Shown here: piece after piece, positions 5,205 to 5,527 of the stretch
Position numbering within the stretch: the first letter of the stretch is position 1
Layout of the letters: each line of letters opens with the position of its first letter
From: Acidimicrobiia bacterium
GTDB lineage: Bacteria > Actinomycetota > Acidimicrobiia > UBA5794 > UBA11373
Direction: 5' to 3'
Assembly: GCA_025456165.1 (NCBI GenBank)
Contig: JALOLI010000098.1
Coordinates: 1 to 5,527 of the forward strand
DNA length: 5,527 nt
Translations under genes and position numbers: made by a program
The notes under the pieces: model-generated
The model's input: only the letters and a program-made list of their open reading frames with translations
The model's database searches: none
What the model was told of the DNA's origin: nothing

Positions 5205-5527
5205 GACCCCTCCAAGTCGAGCCGCAGCCGGGCCAGCAGGGCCCCGGTGGGGATCGGCCCCAGCAGCTCCCGGAAACGGGCAGAATCGTCGTCCAGGATC
5301 TCCCGCCAGGCCTCGGCGAGGCGGCCCCGGGCCTCCCGGGCCGCCCGCAGCAGCACCGTCCCGTGACGCACGGTGCCGGGCTCGGGCCGGAAGAGCGGGT
5401 CCAGAGCCATGCGGTAGAGGGCCTCCACCTGACGGCGGGCCCGGCGCCGCCGCCACCAGGCGCGCCCGCACGCCTCGGCGGCCAGCGGTCCCAGTCCCTC
5501 GAACCACGCGGCGACCCGCCGCCCGGC
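5201..5527 (-). CDS. C-terminal 108 residues of an unidentified protein, start beyond window
   Basis: The open frame runs in from the right edge and stops at TGA 5203-5201, overlapping the GTPase start by 4 bases. The visible part begins with an amphipathic stretch AAWFEGLGPLAAEA, then a strongly basic segment WWRRRRARRQ. It continues as an Ala/Arg/Glu-rich helical region (RAAREARGRLAEAWREILDD) and ends LLARLRLDLEGS. There is no catalytic motif and no membrane segment in this part. YfjP-type GTPases in actinobacteria often come in adjacent pairs, so this may be the tail of the partner GTPase, with the basic patch contacting phospholipid or nucleic acid. That is an inference from position only. 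The 4-base overlap and GC-biased codon use identical to the neighbours support it as coding. Confidence 0.7.
   Translation of the reverse strand, partial: AGRRVAAWFEGLGPLAAEACGRAWWRRRRARRQVEALYRMALDPLFRPEPGTVRHGTVLLRAAREARGRLAEAWREILDDDSARFRELLGPIPTGALLARLRLDLEGS

Noticed and set aside
3876..5366. Plus-strand open frame of 496 codons
   Set aside because: Antisense to the GTPase; no motif and strongly biased composition.
5205..5507. 101-residue N-terminal extension of the GTPase
   Set aside because: It is out of frame over the upstream gene, with low-complexity sequence; GTG 5204 has a good ribosome site and a family-like N-terminus follows.

Overview
The window is very GC-rich, with GTG and TTG starts and a strong third-position G/C bias that opens long spurious frames on the non-coding strands. 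Candidate -10 boxes of the TAnnnT form sit directly before several starts. Together with the family types seen (a YfjP/dynamin-like GTPase and a PfkB kinase of actinobacterial character), this suggests a high-GC actinobacterium. I cannot name the genus.

Layout. (1) Positions 1-1123, minus strand: a NuoE-family [2Fe-2S] subunit followed, with a GTGA stop/start overlap, by the N-terminal 206 residues of a NuoF-family flavoprotein that runs off the left edge. The flavoprotein has an N-terminal thioredoxin-like iron-sulfur domain, so this looks like a soluble diaphorase module (HndA/HndC, HydC/HydB or formate dehydrogenase type) rather than standard complex I. (2) 1243-1443, minus strand: a 54-56 residue protein ending in a Cys-x4-Cys-x2-Cys motif, followed by a GC-rich hairpin. 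(3) 1524-2405, plus strand: a PfkB-family sugar or nucleoside kinase, probably read from a leaderless GTG. (4) 5527-2402, minus strand: an operon of at least four genes. In order of transcription they are the C-terminus of an unidentified basic protein, a P-loop GTPase, an eIF2B/ribose-1,5-bisphosphate isomerase-like protein and a phosphoribosyltransferase-like protein. The first two junctions are 4-base GTGA overlaps and the last gap is 14 bases. The operon ends head-on against the kinase gene, the two TAG stops sharing the palindrome CTAG.

How they may work together. The redox pair at the left is functionally separate. The most suggestive group is the kinase, the eIF2B-like protein and the phosphoribosyltransferase, all families that handle ribose phosphates or nucleotides. 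However, the eIF2B-like protein lacks the catalytic cysteine of the isomerases, and the phosphoribosyltransferase has altered pyrophosphate and PRPP loops. Binding or regulatory roles are therefore at least as likely as a degradative pathway. Tight coupling of these two genes to a GTPase is the least explained feature of the window. No RNA genes, mobile elements or CRISPR repeats were seen, and no gap without a gene exceeds 300 bases.
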